DNA from: a virus
DNA length: 35,298 nucleotides
Virus record (IMG/VR): IMGVR_UViG_3300028780_000013
Span: 1 to 35,298 of that record
Strand: one strand, 5' to 3'
In this document: one piece after another, positions 20,476 through 27,631 of the stretch
Layout: each line of letters opens with the position of its first letter
How positions within the stretch are numbered: position 1 is the first letter of the stretch
Made by a program: the position numbers and the translations under genes
Notes under the pieces: generated by a model
Told to the model about the DNA's origin: nothing
Database searches by the model: none
What the model saw: only the letters and a program-made list of their open reading frames with translations

Positions 20476-23168
20476 TTTTTCCAACACTCCGCGATGTTCG
20501 AATCGAACTCCATGACCACTGCTGTCATCTTCACCGCTGCGGCCCGCTTGAATGCGTCACCGATCAGCTTTGCTACCTCAGTGGCTTTGTGCTTAGGACA
20601 TTGTACCACAAGCTCGTCATGCACCATCTTGATGAGACGCGCACGGAAGGTGGGAAGAGTATGCCACAGGTACGGCACTCCGTCCTTGTCGAACCCACAA
20701 CCGCCCGCCAGCTTGATGATCGTGGCGTTCGTACCCTGAATGGCGTGGTTCTTTCCTTGGCGCTCGATAGAGCCTGACATCGCGCCCATTGCCTTACCGA
20801 TCTCTTTCTGAGTCGGCTGGTTGTGCTCGATGAACCACAGCTCTTCTTTGTCCGGCTTGCGGTTGTTGTTCTTGACGAAGAGGTCGTACTTCAATTGTGC
20901 CTCTTCAGGTGACAATCTCAGCTTCTCTTCGTTGTCAACCTTCGCCTTCTCCTTCGCACGATCCCACGTGGGGTCTGGGAAGAGACGACGCCGACCGTAC
21001 ATATCGAACGAGCGTTTCTTCATGTAGGCATTCTTGCCAGACTGCTCAAGGTATGCCCAGATGCGCGGGAACTTCTTGGAGTGCAGCTCCATCAGCTCAG
21101 CGGCCTTCTCGACCGTCTTGCCGATTGATTGCGCGAGTTTGCTTGGGCCGCCGCCGTACGCCAGCAGGAAGTTCGTGCTCTTGTTTTCGTTCCTCAGCTC
21201 AGCGTGTCCTTTGCATTTGCACTTCTGCCGCGCCGGTTCGCCGTTCTCTTTTTTCGCATAGTACTTGCAGCCGGGTTCAGTAAGGACTACCCAGCCCTGC
21301 TCGTGCAGAATCTCAGTGCCTACAGAGTGAACGTCCTCGCCGCGACCGAAAGCACCGATCCACACCGGGTCTTGTGCCAGCTCCGCGATGATACGAAGCT
21401 CCGCGCCGGACATATCGGCGGTGATGATTACATACTCTTCTGCGTGGGTGTTACAAAGCTCTCCGCAGGCGGAGCACCTAAATCCGGGCACAGAGAAGTC
21501 CGCAACATAGATGCCCTCACGAGGAGGCGCGTCAGCATTGCAGCAATCAGAAACACGTATGGACTCGTTAGGAGGATCAGCAATAAAACAGGAGCGAACT
21601 GCTTCGTCCTGCGGTAGGTTCTGGCCATTAGGTTTCTCCGATGAGGAACGCCCAGTCTCAGCATCGTACTGGTTGTAGACGCAATGCAGACGCCCGTCGC
21701 CGGGGTGCAACCACCCTTCCTCTTTGCATGGCTTGCCCGTCCACTCTGTAGCCCACTGGTATCCGTACGTCCCGATCTCCTTGGAAAGAGTGTGAAGCTT
21801 ACGGATTGAACCGCAGATAGCGAAACCCTTGGCCTCATACTTCGCCAGTGTGTCATCGTCGCACTTCTTCATCGACTTGAGGCCCTTGATCTCTTGTAGG
21901 GCCGCTAATAGCTGGGAATCGCTACTGTAGTTGATGAGTGCTGCGCCTTCGCACTTGGCGGCGAGGTTTTTGATCTTCGTCCGCTTCTTTTTCATGTCGC
22001 TGTGCTCGGTCTTCAGCGTCTCCTTCAAGTCCTTACGCTGTTGCTCAAGCAGAGCCTTTTGCATTTCGAGGTGCGCCATCGCCGCAGTGTCGCCCGCCTT
22101 CTTGTAGACCGCGATCTGTTTCTTCAGCTCCAGCTCAGCCGGGGAGACGACGTTGAACGCCTTCCACTGCGCTTCCTTCGCATCGATCTCAGCATCAGTA
22201 TTTATGTCGTACTTGCTGCCGACGAGAGGGATGAAGTACGGGTCGAGCGAGTCGCTATAGAGCGCGGTCAGCTCGGCTATCTTGCCGTCGATACGCTTGC
22301 GCCACTTCTCCTTGTCCATGCGCTCACCGTGGATGTGCATGTCCTCGAACATGCCGATGGCGTCATTCTCGATCTGGACAATCTCGTTGAGATTGTCGCC
22401 CATGACGATAGGCTCGTTGCTGGAGTTCTTAGGCTCAAGGTTCTCCATGAACTTGGCCATCGGGCTGCCCTTCTCTTTGAGAGTCTTCAGGCGAATGCCG
22501 GACGCGACGACCTTCTGGGCCATCATGATGTTCAGTGGGAACCGCGTATCGAGTGCGGCGTATTTGATCTGACCCGGCTCAAGCACTGCGTCGAGAGTGA
22601 ACGATTCCTGATACTGTTTGTCCACAGTCTTTCGGAAGTAACGCTCCATCATCTCGTTCATGGAGTAGTAGCCGTAGTCCTTCATCGAGTGCGCCCCGGC
22701 CCAGATGCACTTCTCCGCCATCGAGCAATCGTAGTAGTTGTACGTGCGCAGGCCGAAGTTCCAGTAGAAGGTCATGTACTCGAAGCCGAGATTCACGCCG
22801 ACCTTCAGGAAGTTTCGAGAGCACAACACAGGCTCCAATATGAGCATCAACTCTTTGAGCTTTGGAGGAAGGTTCGCGCCGTACTGACCTTGGCATGAGA
22901 AGAGTAGGTTCGGATCGTTGTCGCAGAAGGGCAAGAGGTCGATCACGTACTGCTCGACGTTGTTACCAAACTGGACAGTACGGCAGCGCCGGAAGAAGTA
23001 GTCCTTCAACGGGGTCGTTTCAACGTCCCATCCGAGTACACCTTTGTCGTTCGCTTGGACACGCGCAAAGAAATCCTGAAGAGAAGCAAGCTCTTCGAGG
23101 CTCTGGATGAAAGTAACTTTGAGTGGGGGCGTGAGTGTTTCTATGTCAATCGGGGTGATTGGCTGCAA
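20472..23168 (-). CDS. polA: Family A DNA polymerase with 3'-5' exonuclease
   Basis: 898 residues. The N-terminal exonuclease motif is GWDVETTPL (D48, E50). The polymerase motif A is ITADMSGAELRII (D585; Gly where Gln is usual in DYSQIELR), motif B is the R...K..NFLLAYGGG segment near 660-677, motif C is MVHDELVV (H850, D851, E852). A charged coiled stretch lies near 320-400. It would copy the phage genome. The first in-frame start is TTG at 23168, with no good ribosome binding site; the AGGAG upstream instead faces an ATG followed at once by TGA. Promoter at 23265-23293 gives an untranslated leader of about 90 bases. Confidence 0.95.
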   Translation of the reverse strand: MQPITPIDIETLTPPLKVTFIQSLEELASLQDFFARVQANDKGVLGWDVETTPLKDYFFRRCRTVQFGNNVEQYVIDLLPFCDNDPNLLFSCQGQYGANLPPKLKELMLILEPVLCSRNFLKVGVNLGFEYMTFYWNFGLRTYNYYDCSMAEKCIWAGAHSMKDYGYYSMNEMMERYFRKTVDKQYQESFTLDAVLEPGQIKYAALDTRFPLNIMMAQKVVASGIRLKTLKEKGSPMAKFMENLEPKNSSNEPIVMGDNLNEIVQIENDAIGMFEDMHIHGERMDKEKWRKRIDGKIAELTALYSDSLDPYFIPLVGSKYDINTDAEIDAKEAQWKAFNVVSPAELELKKQIAVYKKAGDTAAMAHLEMQKALLEQQRKDLKETLKTEHSDMKKKRTKIKNLAAKCEGAALINYSSDSQLLAALQEIKGLKSMKKCDDDTLAKYEAKGFAICGSIRKLHTLSKEIGTYGYQWATEWTGKPCKEEGWLHPGDGRLHCVYNQYDAETGRSSSEKPNGQNLPQDEAVRSCFIADPPNESIRVSDCCNADAPPREGIYVADFSVPGFRCSACGELCNTHAEEYVIITADMSGAELRIIAELAQDPVWIGAFGRGEDVHSVGTEILHEQGWVVLTEPGCKYYAKKENGEPARQKCKCKGHAELRNENKSTNFLLAYGGGPSKLAQSIGKTVEKAAELMELHSKKFPRIWAYLEQSGKNAYMKKRSFDMYGRRRLFPDPTWDRAKEKAKVDNEEKLRLSPEEAQLKYDLFVKNNNRKPDKEELWFIEHNQPTQKEIGKAMGAMSGSIERQGKNHAIQGTNATIIKLAGGCGFDKDGVPYLWHTLPTFRARLIKMVHDELVVQCPKHKATEVAKLIGDAFKRAAAVKMTAVVMEFDSNIAECWKK

Positions 23169-23264
23169 TTCTTCAATTCAGTTCACATCGCTCCTACCGG
23201 TCCCGTTCAGAAAAAGTGGTATAGTTTTTCTAAATCCCTGCCGGTGATCTTTGCGACTGTTCAT

Positions 23265-23293
23265 AGTGTAGCAAACAACCATTGACTTGTCAA
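23265..23293 (-). promoter_or_regulatory. Leftward promoter for DNA polymerase
   Basis: Minus strand TTGACA at 23288-23293, 17-base spacer, TACACT at 23265-23270. Its -35 abuts the -35 of the rightward promoter (23282-23287); together they form the palindrome TTGACTTGTCAA. Confidence 0.75.
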
Positions 23294-23310
23294 GCGGTCT
23301 GTGATACATT
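23282..23310 (+). promoter_or_regulatory. Rightward promoter for RNase H, leaderless
   Basis: TTGACT at 23282-23287, 17-base spacer, TACATT at 23305-23310. The ATG of RNase H begins at 23317, so transcription would start at or next to the ATG. No ribosome binding site is seen. Confidence 0.7.
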
Positions 23311-23316
23311 AGACTC

Positions 23317-23796
23317 ATGGCACATTTCGTCTTACACTTCGATGGGTCTTGCTGGCCCAACCCCGGTGGCACCGCCGCGTGGGGCTTCGTACTCAAAGAG
23401 TTCAACCGCGCCGACGCGCTCCCTCGCCTGATCTTCAAGAACTCAGGCGTAACTGGTACGAATCCAGTGATGAGCAACAACGTCGCTGAGTTCGACGCGC
23501 TCTATTACGGCCTCGAATACCTGTCAGCGCATCTTGAGCAGCGTGTCAAGTCCGGCAGTGTGGAACCAGATACGTTGACAGTGTACGGCGACTCACAGCT
23601 CGTTGTCAACATGATGAGCGGCATCTGGAGTCCGAAGAAGGACAAGCTCTACTACCCATTCTGGCGTAAGGCGTTCAACGCGCACGCCGATCTGGAAGTC
23701 CTGAAGGGTCTCTCCATCGACTACACGTGGATTCCGCGAGAGCAGAATACCGAGTGCGACGATCTGTCCAAAGAACACAATCACGCACCTCTTTGA
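23317..23796 (+). CDS. rnhA: Ribonuclease H type I
   Basis: 159 residues with the RNase HI catalytic set: FDGSCWPNPGG (D9), NNVAEFDALYYGL (E58), VYGDSQLVVN (D92) and a C-terminal Asp near 148 in TECDDLS. It cleaves RNA in RNA-DNA hybrids and would remove primers during phage replication, fitting its position beside the polymerase. Short for the family in that the basic handle is absent. First gene of the rightward half, apparently leaderless. Confidence 0.93.
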   Translation: MAHFVLHFDGSCWPNPGGTAAWGFVLKEFNRADALPRLIFKNSGVTGTNPVMSNNVAEFDALYYGLEYLSAHLEQRVKSGSVEPDTLTVYGDSQLVVNMMSGIWSPKKDKLYYPFWRKAFNAHADLEVLKGLSIDYTWIPREQNTECDDLSKEHNHAPL

Positions 23797-23817
23797 TTCT
23801 AAAGGGAATAAAAGGGG

Positions 23818-23846
23818 TTGACAGATAGTCATCCACATGCTACACT
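23818..23846 (+). promoter_or_regulatory. Rightward promoter
   Basis: TTGACA at 23818-23823, 17-base spacer, TACACT at 23841-23846. The -10 region GCTACACTAGTATT is nearly repeated at the promoter 24315-24342. Confidence 0.7.
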
Positions 23847-23852
23847 AGTATT

Positions 23853-23933
23853 TGTTTCAATCGACGGGAGACAACCGTCAAGACAGCATCACGTACGAAC
23901 AACGCAACAGGGTTCTGCTAACAAGCAGTTTTC
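23853..23933 (+). ncRNA. Possible short RNA between promoter and terminator
   Basis: About 80 bases from the predicted start of the 23818 promoter to a hairpin CTGCT-AACA-AGCAG followed by TTTTC (23916-23934). No open frame with a ribosome binding site lies within it, so the product would be a small RNA or a decoy leader. Ends are approximate. Confidence 0.4.
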
Positions 23934-23934
23934 T
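23916..23934 (+). terminator. Intrinsic terminator
   Basis: CTGCT-AACA-AGCAG at 23916-23929 followed by TTTTC. The stem is only five pairs, so it may be partial. From here to 24314 I see no gene; a 28-codon frame at 24118 (MEYQLIVHKA...) has no ribosome binding site. Confidence 0.5.
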
Positions 23935-24314
23935 AGGGAACGGGTGGGTAGTATCCCACATTTCATGATGATTCGCATGATCTTACCGGCATAACGTCCT
24001 AGTCTTCACAAGTCCTTACAAACAAAAACCTTAGCACAGCGCACATCCAGACAGCGTACTAATGACTCAATTCGAAGTTTGAGGGGGTCAAGCAGGGGAC
24101 TGGGTGTGGTTTTAGGCATGGAATACCAACTGATTGTCCACAAAGCTTCATTGGAAATCGCCACAGTGTCTAGTAGAGGTGCAATAGCACAGACCAGATG
24201 GTGATAGATGGAGTAAGGACAGGGGATATGCCGGAGGTGTACCCACTAAAGTCAAGCATTACAACACAGAAGATTTATTCACCTGTAGAATCAATGACTT
24301 GAGACACCCACGTA

Positions 24315-24342
24315 TTGACTTTCGAAAAAAGGGTGCTACACT
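24315..24342 (+). promoter_or_regulatory. Rightward promoter with structured leader
   Basis: TTGACT at 24315-24320, 16-base spacer, TACACT at 24337-24342, then a leader of about 130 bases before the ATG at 24480. The leader contains GAGGG/CCCTC, CTCCTAGGAG, and an outer GTGGG/CCCAC pair, so it probably folds and may regulate translation. Confidence 0.65.
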
Positions 24343-24479
24343 GGTATTAGACAGTTGAGGGAAAGAAGCCCTCCAAGAGTCACGAGATAGGCGAGTGGGC
24401 CTCCTCCTAGGAGCTGTAAAGCCCTACCCACCGCCGTTATTTGAAAGCGTATCAAGTACGTGAGGAGCAAGGAGATACA

Positions 24480-24980
24480 ATGCCACAGGCACCCGCAGCA
24501 GGAAACACCGTCGCAAGTCTAAGACCAGTACCCGTCCAGCACGCGATCAAACTTCCCGTTGCTCAACAGACCGTAGCGCAGAAGGTCGAAGCAGAAGTCA
24601 AGCACGTCGGTCAGGTAGTCGAGACCGCAGTACAGCACGTCATCCACCCTACCGCAGAAGTGGCAAAGGTTGAGACTGAAGCCAAGGCTGATGCAGCCAA
24701 GGTCGAAGCTGATGTGAAGACTGAGGCCGTGAAGGTTGAAGCCGCAGTAGCAGCGCCGGTCACCGCAGTGAAGACTGTTGTCCAGCATGTTGAGGCCGCA
24801 TCCAAGACTGACCTAGAGGCACTCATTGCCCGCGTCAAGGCTCTTGAGACCGCCGCAGCAAAGCCGGTTGCAGCCGTCAAGACCGCAGTATCTAGCGTGT
24901 CTGCTGACGTTGAAGCTCGTGTTGCTGACATCGAAGCGAAGATCGCTAATTACAATACTCGTTCTGGGCAGAAAATCTAA
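24480..24980 (+). CDS. Ala/Val/Lys-rich coiled-coil protein
   Basis: 166 residues from ATG at 24480 with AAGGAGATACA upstream. After a Pro-rich start (MPQAPAAGNTVASLRPVPV) it is almost wholly helical with heptad-like repeats (KVEAEVKHVGQVVETAVQ, KVETEAKADAAKVEADVK, ASKTDLEALIARVKALE). Likely an elongated coiled coil, possibly structural or virion-associated. The composition resembles decoration or apolipoprotein-like phage helices, but no family is recognised. Confidence 0.7.
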   Translation: MPQAPAAGNTVASLRPVPVQHAIKLPVAQQTVAQKVEAEVKHVGQVVETAVQHVIHPTAEVAKVETEAKADAAKVEADVKTEAVKVEAAVAAPVTAVKTVVQHVEAASKTDLEALIARVKALETAAAKPVAAVKTAVSSVSADVEARVADIEAKIANYNTRSGQKI

Positions 24981-24986
24981 GCTCAT

Positions 24987-25110
24987 TTGCGGGTAGCTCA
25001 GCGGTAGAGCATTCGGCTGTGCGAGATGTGGAACGCCACGCTCCAGTGCAACTCTGGAATCTCGAAAAGTAACCGAACGGTCGCTGGTTCGATCCCAGCC
25101 CCGTGAGCCA
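24987..25110 (+). tRNA. tRNA-Asn (GTT) interrupted by a 49-base insertion
   Basis: Acceptor TTGCGGG/CCCGTGA, G discriminator, encoded CCA, D arm GCTC/GAGC, T arm GCTGG-TTCGATC-CCAGC, anticodon stem TTCGG/CCGAA. Between CTGT (25017-25020) and TAA (25070-25072) are 49 extra bases (25021-25069). Without them the loop is CTGTTAA, anticodon GTT. A one-base shifted removal would give GTG (His), but the U1-A72 pair and G73 favour Asn. The insert folds as CGAGAT/ATCTCG closing two hairpins (GTGG/CCAC and TCCAG/CTGGA). Too short for a group I or II intron. Confidence 0.8.
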
Positions 25111-25254
25111 TTTTCTAACACGTCTGTCGGTACGCGCTCCGCGCAACCGTCCATCCCCGCCTGCGATGTAAAAATCGGGCACACATTCGCGCTACGGCGC
25201 TAACCCCCGGCTTCGCGGTCGCAAGACTCCTCCGGGGAGACATTAGATTCAAGT
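25111..25254 (+). other. Hairpin-rich spacer between tRNA genes
   Basis: No gene. Visible pairs: CGGT-AC-GCGC...GCGC-A-ACCG near 25128-25149, and CCCCGG with CCGGGG around 25206-25237. It ends in the shared leader ACATTAGATTCAAGTG (25240-25255). It may be a processing spacer or a decayed RNA gene. Confidence 0.5.
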
Positions 25255-25255
25255 G
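25240..25255 (+). repeat. Shared pre-tRNA leader, copy 1
   Basis: ACATTAGATTCAAGTG immediately before and into the first base of tRNA-Ala; identical at 27670-27685 before tRNA-Leu. Both copies follow a stem-loop. Confidence 0.9.
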
Positions 25256-25329
25256 GGCGTGTAGCTCAGCGGGAGAGCAACTGCTTTGCAAGCAGAAGGT
25301 CAAGGGTTCAATCCCCTTCTTGTCCACCA
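25255..25329 (+). tRNA. tRNA-Ala (TGC)
   Basis: 75 bases with encoded CCA. Acceptor GGGCGTG with CTTGTCC includes G3-U70, the alanine identity pair. D arm GCTC/GAGC, anticodon loop TTTGCAA, T arm AAGGG-TTCAATC-CCCTT. A hairpin TATTAG...CTAATA follows at 25330-25363. Confidence 0.93.
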
Positions 25330-25415
25330 TATTAGCGTAGCCGTCGTCCTACGGGACGCCTAATAGAGCTACCATACCGGTGAATGCCGGTACCTTTCTA
25401 GGGGCCAACAACGCG

Positions 25416-25904
25416 ATGTCGAATCGAGTAAAACTCAAAAAGAGCCAGCTCGATTATTTCCGCAAGCTGGCTCGTAAGTCCGACAAAGAGATCATGGCCT
25501 ACCTCGTTGGTGAGGTGAAAGCCAAAGACTTGATTGTCATTGATAGCTTCGAGTACACCAAGGATTACCACACGCAGACAGAGCAGCAGGTCTCGTGGTA
25601 CGTCACGGAGTATAACAAAGTTAGAGAACGTGCTGAGGAGCGCGGGAAGAGCGTCATTGGTTACATACACACGCACCCACAATGGGACGCGGTGATGTCT
25701 CCGGTTGACTATGAAGGATGTGTGCGCGATATGCACCCGTTGTGCGGGATCACTTCCGTCAACAAGGGCAAGACGCGGACACGCTTCTGGGTCATGGACA
25801 GCTCACTTCCCTGTGATGTGATCTATGTCGAAGAAAAACGAAGTTCTAAAACGAAACGAAGTGGCCCTGAAGCAGCCGAAGCTGGTCAGGATCAGGGACT
25901 ATAA
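25416..25904 (+). CDS. JAMM/MPN-type metalloprotease
   Basis: 162 residues from ATG at 25416; a GTG at 25380 is in frame but unsupported. The JAMM signature is complete: Glu in LVGEV (E33) and HTHPQWDAVMSPVD (H85, H87, S95, D98), the zinc ligands and catalytic Ser of deubiquitinase-like proteases. Phage JAMM proteins include the lambda K tail-assembly protein, normally with a second NlpC/P60 domain; here the domain stands alone. The last 80 bases overlap the next gene, giving a Lys/Ser/Gly-rich tail that may be dispensable. Confidence 0.88.
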   Translation: MSNRVKLKKSQLDYFRKLARKSDKEIMAYLVGEVKAKDLIVIDSFEYTKDYHTQTEQQVSWYVTEYNKVRERAEERGKSVIGYIHTHPQWDAVMSPVDYEGCVRDMHPLCGITSVNKGKTRTRFWVMDSSLPCDVIYVEEKRSSKTKRSGPEAAEAGQDQGL

Positions 25905-26223
25905 CACTGTTCTGGCGACGATCATCAAGGATGAGCGCCTGAGCGGTAACCGCCGCCTGCTGGCCGCATTGCTGGGCAAGCACTTCTCAATTGGAAACAA
26001 GAACGGCAAAGCAGTGCCGATGACCGAACAAGAGGCCAAGGACAAGGAATTGCTCTACAGCATCCTGTTGACCCAGTTCGGCAACCCTAAAGTCATTCAA
26101 TGGTTAGACGCCGAAGACACAGAGACACTTCCGCCACCTACCAAGATCGAGGCTGAGGCTTCGGAGAATATCCGAACCGTCTTCGAAGCACTGCTTGCCC
26201 CTTCTAAAAAGGCCGGTGAATAA
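25825..26223 (+). CDS. Hypothetical protein
   Basis: 132 residues starting MSKKNEVLKRNEVALKQ, overlapping the end of the JAMM gene by 80 bases in another frame. Helical: ERLSGNRRLLAALLGKHF, KDKELLYSILLTQFGNPKV, then an acidic Pro-rich C-terminus. Ribosome binding site weak, so the real start may be a little downstream. Its stop overlaps the next ATG. Confidence 0.65.
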   Translation: MSKKNEVLKRNEVALKQPKLVRIRDYNTVLATIIKDERLSGNRRLLAALLGKHFSIGNKNGKAVPMTEQEAKDKELLYSILLTQFGNPKVIQWLDAEDTETLPPPTKIEAEASENIRTVFEALLAPSKKAGE

Positions 26224-26447
26224 TGCAGCCATTCAAGGTGCTACCCGAGGACGCGAAGAACTTCGCAAAGGTGTGGACGTACAAGGGACTTCAAATCCCT
26301 ATGGACGATATTCACATGCAGTTCGCCACCGACTACGCCAACGTAGTCCTGAACAGTTTTGTGCAGCAGACGCTACAGGCGTCAGCAGCCAAGCAGAAAG
26401 CAGCGGAAGAGGCTAAGGCCAAACCACTGGTAGCACTGACCGACTAA
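26223..26447 (+). CDS. Small hypothetical protein
   Basis: 74 residues, MQPFKVLPEDAKNFAKVW..., ending in a long Ala/Lys/Gln helix (QQTLQASAAKQKAAEEAKAK). Start overlaps the upstream stop (TAATG-type), end overlaps the next start (TAATG). Function unknown. Confidence 0.7.
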   Translation: MQPFKVLPEDAKNFAKVWTYKGLQIPMDDIHMQFATDYANVVLNSFVQQTLQASAAKQKAAEEAKAKPLVALTD

Positions 26448-26764
26448 TGAACATCGACGTAACGCAAGTACCGGGTTTGAACGGGGTGACTTATGTGCCG
26501 TACCAACAGCCAACCGTCTGCCCCGGATGCGGACGATGTAATCACTGCGGACGAGCGTATCCAGAAGTTGCGCCAGCGTATCCGTACTATCCGCAACCTC
26601 AAATCACGTGGTCGGCCCAAGGCGGTCAGTCCACCCTCGCCCAAGGCGGTCAGTCCACCCTCGCCCAAGGCGGTCAGTCCACCCTCGCAAACACGCAAGC
26701 GACTGGCGAAGTGTTTTATCGAAGCAGTCAGCAACTTTTACAAGGAGATGTAAAGAGTCAGTAG
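26447..26764 (+). CDS. Small CPGCG protein with three-copy peptide repeat
   Basis: 105 residues. MNIDVTQVPGLNGVTYVPYQ, then CPGCGRCNHCG and a Pro/Tyr-rich segment (AYPEVAPAYPYYPQPQ) give a pattern seen in small phage proteins near head genes; two CxxC pairs can bind one metal. Residues 58-81 are three exact copies of QGGQSTLA from a 24-base tandem repeat. The repeat also keeps other frames open, which are not believed. Confidence 0.7.
   Translation: MNIDVTQVPGLNGVTYVPYQQPTVCPGCGRCNHCGRAYPEVAPAYPYYPQPQITWSAQGGQSTLAQGGQSTLAQGGQSTLANTQATGEVFYRSSQQLLQGDVKSQ
26618..26689 (+). repeat. 24-base tandem repeat, three copies
   Basis: Three consecutive near-identical 24-base units starting CAAGGCGGTCAGTCC. 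The period is a multiple of three, so copy number can change without a frameshift; the last unit differs only in its final base. Confidence 0.9.
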
Positions 26765-26955
26765 AAGGTAAGAAGCTTGGAGTAGACCACGATCATTCGT
26801 GCTGTCCCGGTAAATTTTCATGTGGCAAGTGTGTGCGAGGTCTGCTTTGCCACAACTGCAACGCAATGCTGGGAATGGCTAAGGACGAACTGTCAAGATT
26901 GAAAAGTGGTGTAGAGTATTTGGAGAGATATGCTATATCAAAGGCCAACATTTAG
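26756..26955 (+). pseudogene. Endonuclease VII-like fragment
   Basis: The frame encodes LGVDHDHSCCPGKF, then GKCVRGLLCHNCNAMLGMAK and a C-terminal helix: the HNH/zinc half of T4 endonuclease VII-type (recombination endonuclease) proteins. The upstream half with the first CxxC pair is missing and no start codon with a ribosome binding site precedes it; the frame merges into the repeat of the previous gene. Probably a degraded homing-type or recombination nuclease. Confidence 0.6.
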
Positions 26956-26971
26956 CTGCCCAGCAGCAGGG

Positions 26972-27076
26972 TTGAAAACGACTGATAAGAATTGGGATCG
27001 TGCTTTCTTGAGCGCGGATGAGTTCCGCCAGAAGTACGGCGAGACCCCGGACGGCCAGAAGGTTACTACAGCATGA
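26972..27076 (+). CDS. 34-residue protein, TTG start
   Basis: TTG at 26972 after CAGCAGCAGGG; product MKTTDKNWDRAFLSADEFRQ..., ending GQKVTTA. The stop overlaps the next ATG (ATGA), which supports it. Acidic/basic mixed helix; function unknown. Confidence 0.4.
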   Translation: MKTTDKNWDRAFLSADEFRQKYGETPDGQKVTTA

Positions 27077-27549
27077 TCGCGCTCCTGATACTCGTGCTCA
27101 TTGTGGGCCTTGTCATCAGGACTCACAAACGCAACAGGCACCACCGCGACAGAGAACGAACCGTCGCAATTGAAATACTTTGGAGAACAACCATGTCAGC
27201 ACCTATTGTGAATACTGTAACCATTGTTGCTACAAATGATGTCCTTGCCATCGTGCAGGGAGTTCAGGCAAATGGTGAGACTTCCCTCGGAGTCGTAACT
27301 GCTGCCTCTTGGAGCATCGACGACGCTGCGGTCGCAACGCTGGTAGAGAACACTGACTTCAGTGCTACCGTCACCGCCGTAGCCGTTGGTACCGCCAACA
27401 TCACCGCAACAGCCACGATCACCGATCCAGATGGCACCGTGCTCAACCTCGTTGGCACTGGCGTCATCACCGTGACCATCAACGCGAAGGGTGTACGCAC
27501 CGCCTCCGTTGAGATTCTGTTTACGAGCGCCCCGAGCATCCCAGCCTAA
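27073..27549 (+). CDS. Ig-like (Big_2) protein with optional membrane anchor
   Basis: 158 residues from ATG 27073, or 118 from ATG 27193, which has GGAGAACAACC upstream. The long form adds a membrane segment (MIALLILVLIVGLVIRTHKR) and a basic linker. The shared part has the Big_2/Ig-like strand pattern: VTIVATNDVLAIVQGVQA, ASWSIDDAAVATLVENTDF, ATVTAVAVGTANITA, and a C-terminal strand GVITVTINAKG. Such domains decorate capsids and tails and bind carbohydrates. The internal start is the likelier main product. Confidence 0.75.
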   Translation: MIALLILVLIVGLVIRTHKRNRHHRDRERTVAIEILWRTTMSAPIVNTVTIVATNDVLAIVQGVQANGETSLGVVTAASWSIDDAAVATLVENTDFSATVTAVAVGTANITATATITDPDGTVLNLVGTGVITVTINAKGVRTASVEILFTSAPSIPA

Positions 27550-27554
27550 TTCAA

Positions 27555-27631
27555 CTGGGTGTAGCTCAGTCTGGTAGAGCTTCCGATCTGGAATCGGAAG
27601 GCCGTTCGTTCGAATCGAACCACCCAGACCA
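27555..27631 (+). tRNA. tRNA-Pro (TGG) with C at position 33
   Basis: 77 bases with encoded CCA. Acceptor CTGGGTG/CACCCAG, D arm GCTC/GAGC, T arm GTTCG-TTCGAAT-CGAAC, anticodon stem TCCGA/TCGGA. The seven-base loop is TCTGGAA, so the anticodon is TGG and position 33 is C, not U. Confidence 0.85.

Noticed and set aside
22002-22898. 298-codon plus-strand frame opposite the DNA polymerase
   Set aside because: Shadow of the polymerase; Leu/Arg/Val-rich composition typical of antisense reading.
25021-25069. Group I intron in tRNA-Asn
   Set aside because: Only 49 bases; lacks room for the conserved core.
26618-26689. Possible CRISPR array
   Set aside because: Direct tandem units without spacers, in a coding frame.
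26493-26753. Frame with KAVSPPSP repeats over the tandem repeat
   Set aside because: Repeat keeps all frames open; the CPGCG frame has the coupled start and recognisable motif.
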